A stretch of 64,000 nt of DNA from an uncultured Collinsella sp. GTDB lineage: Bacteria; Actinomycetota; Coriobacteriia; Coriobacteriales; Coriobacteriaceae. Of the stretch, positions 63,173 to 64,000 are shown in pieces. The notes below the pieces were generated by a model. It searched no databases. It saw nothing but the letters and a program-made list of their open reading frames with translations, and was not told where the DNA came from. The translations under genes and the position numbers were made by a program. Each line of letters begins with the position of its first letter. Positions within the stretch are counted from its first letter, which is position 1. The stretch lies in the NCBI GenBank assembly GCA_947507155.1, contig CANNOC010000001.1, forward strand, positions 1-64,000, in the 5' to 3' direction.

Positions 63173-63245
63173 AGTTGCGGTGAAATACGGACTGTTTTGG
63201 CTATCAAAGGCCTTATCTACTCCGTATTCCACCGCAACTTTTTGT
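63173..63245. terminator. 19-bp inverted repeat with 29-nt loop followed by T-run, between convergent genes
   Basis: agttgcggtgaaatacgga (63173-63191) / tccgtattccaccgcaact (63221-63239) then ttttt. Confidence 0.7.
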
Positions 63246-63253
63246 GGGGTGGG

Positions 63254-63958
63254 CTAGAGACGCTGCATGCGGTACCCGACACCCATGTGCGTCTGAATCA
63301 TCTTGGGGTGAGAGGGGTCTGCCTCGATCTTCTTGCGCAGGGTGCGCATGAACACGCGCAGGCTCGCCAGATCGCTGTCCCAGCTCGTGCCCCATATCTC
63401 GCGGGTGATGAAGGTGTGGGTGAGCACCTTGTCGACGTTTTTCGCCAAAAGGACGAGTAATTTGTACTCGGTTGGGGTGAGCGAGAGCTCGTGTCCGTCC
63501 TTCGTCGCGTATCCCGCGGCGTAGTCGATATGCAGCGGACCGTTGTCGAACGTGCTCGCTTCTGTCGACTCGCTCGACGCCATCGAGGAGCGCCTCAAAT
63601 TCGCACGGACGCGCGCGAGCAACTCATCCACAGAAAAGGGCTTGGTGAGGTAGTCGTCTGCCCCTGCGTCAAGTGCTGCAATCTTGTCGGAATCTTCGGT
63701 GCGCGCCGAAATGACGATAATGGGGACTGCCGACCAGCTTCGGATCTTCGTGATGACCTCGATACCGTCAATGTCGGGAAGGCCGAGGTCGAGCATGATG
63801 AGGCTGGGGCCGTGCGACACCGCATCCATGATGGCGGCCTGGCCGTTGCAAACCTTGCTCACGACATAGCCGTGGAGGTCAAGCGCGGTCGAAACGAGGT
63901 TTTGAACGGTCAGGTCATCTTCGACCAGGAGGATACGTGGCTTAGCGGCATTATTCAT
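63254..63958 (-). CDS. KdpE-like OmpR-family response regulator
   Basis: PRILLVEDDLTVQNLVSTALDLHGYVV; LDLGLPDIDGIEVI; ADDYLTKPFSVDELLARVRANLRR; TPTEYKLLVLLAKNVDKVLTH. Confidence 0.9.
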   Translation of the reverse strand: MNNAAKPRILLVEDDLTVQNLVSTALDLHGYVVSKVCNGQAAIMDAVSHGPSLIMLDLGLPDIDGIEVITKIRSWSAVPIIVISARTEDSDKIAALDAGADDYLTKPFSVDELLARVRANLRRSSMASSESTEASTFDNGPLHIDYAAGYATKDGHELSLTPTEYKLLVLLAKNVDKVLTHTFITREIWGTSWDSDLASLRVFMRTLRKKIEADPSHPKMIQTHMGVGYRMQRL

Positions 63959-64000
63959 GAATCTCGATCTCCTCGGCGGGCAGGGTAAAACGGAAGACGG
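63951..64000 (-). CDS. C-terminal end of a sensor histidine kinase (partial, runs off the window)
   Basis: minus-strand reading ...VFRFTLPAEEIEIHE* overlaps the response regulator start; VFRFTLP is typical of HATPase C-termini. Confidence 0.65.
   Translation of the reverse strand, partial: VFRFTLPAEEIEIHE

Overview
High-GC bacterial chromosome segment. Protein content and synteny look like a Collinsella-type Coriobacteriia; this is an inference, no search was run. Most of it is ordinary core genome: rlmH, proC, serS, hisS, aspS, ppc, htpG, serB and pstB with a PhoP/PhoR-like two-component system. There is also a VanR/VanS-like pair beside a D,D-carboxypeptidase, a lar (lactate racemase) locus, a feoA-feoA-feoB iron locus with a DtxR-like box, and a galacturonate/pectin-oligosaccharide locus (uxaC, uxaB, uxaA, symporter, GH28, pectinesterase-esterase fusion, SGNH esterase, GH105) that shares GGTGAACGTTCACC-type operators. 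tRNA genes: one Leu (cut by the window edge), three identical tandem Arg(ACG) and one Ser(GCU). The least explained signal is intergenic. Several families of composite palindromes flank genes: a long outer inverted repeat whose sequence differs between copies encloses short conserved spacers and an inner terminator-like hairpin. In one family (34973-35099 and 37412-37536) the outer arms are unrelated between copies but 28-29 bp self-complementary within each copy, and the conserved spacers show a compensatory base-pair swap. Other notable items are tRNA-derived fragments around the tRNA-Arg array and tRNA-Ser, a six-fold roughly 9.5-bp phased GYTAAA array before an AAA ATPase, a 16-bp perfect inverted repeat before feoA, and an MFS-transporter remnant abutting an M20 peptidase stop codon. 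No CRISPR array, rRNA, integrase or transposase gene was recognised. All annotations come from reading the sequence and the ORF translations.
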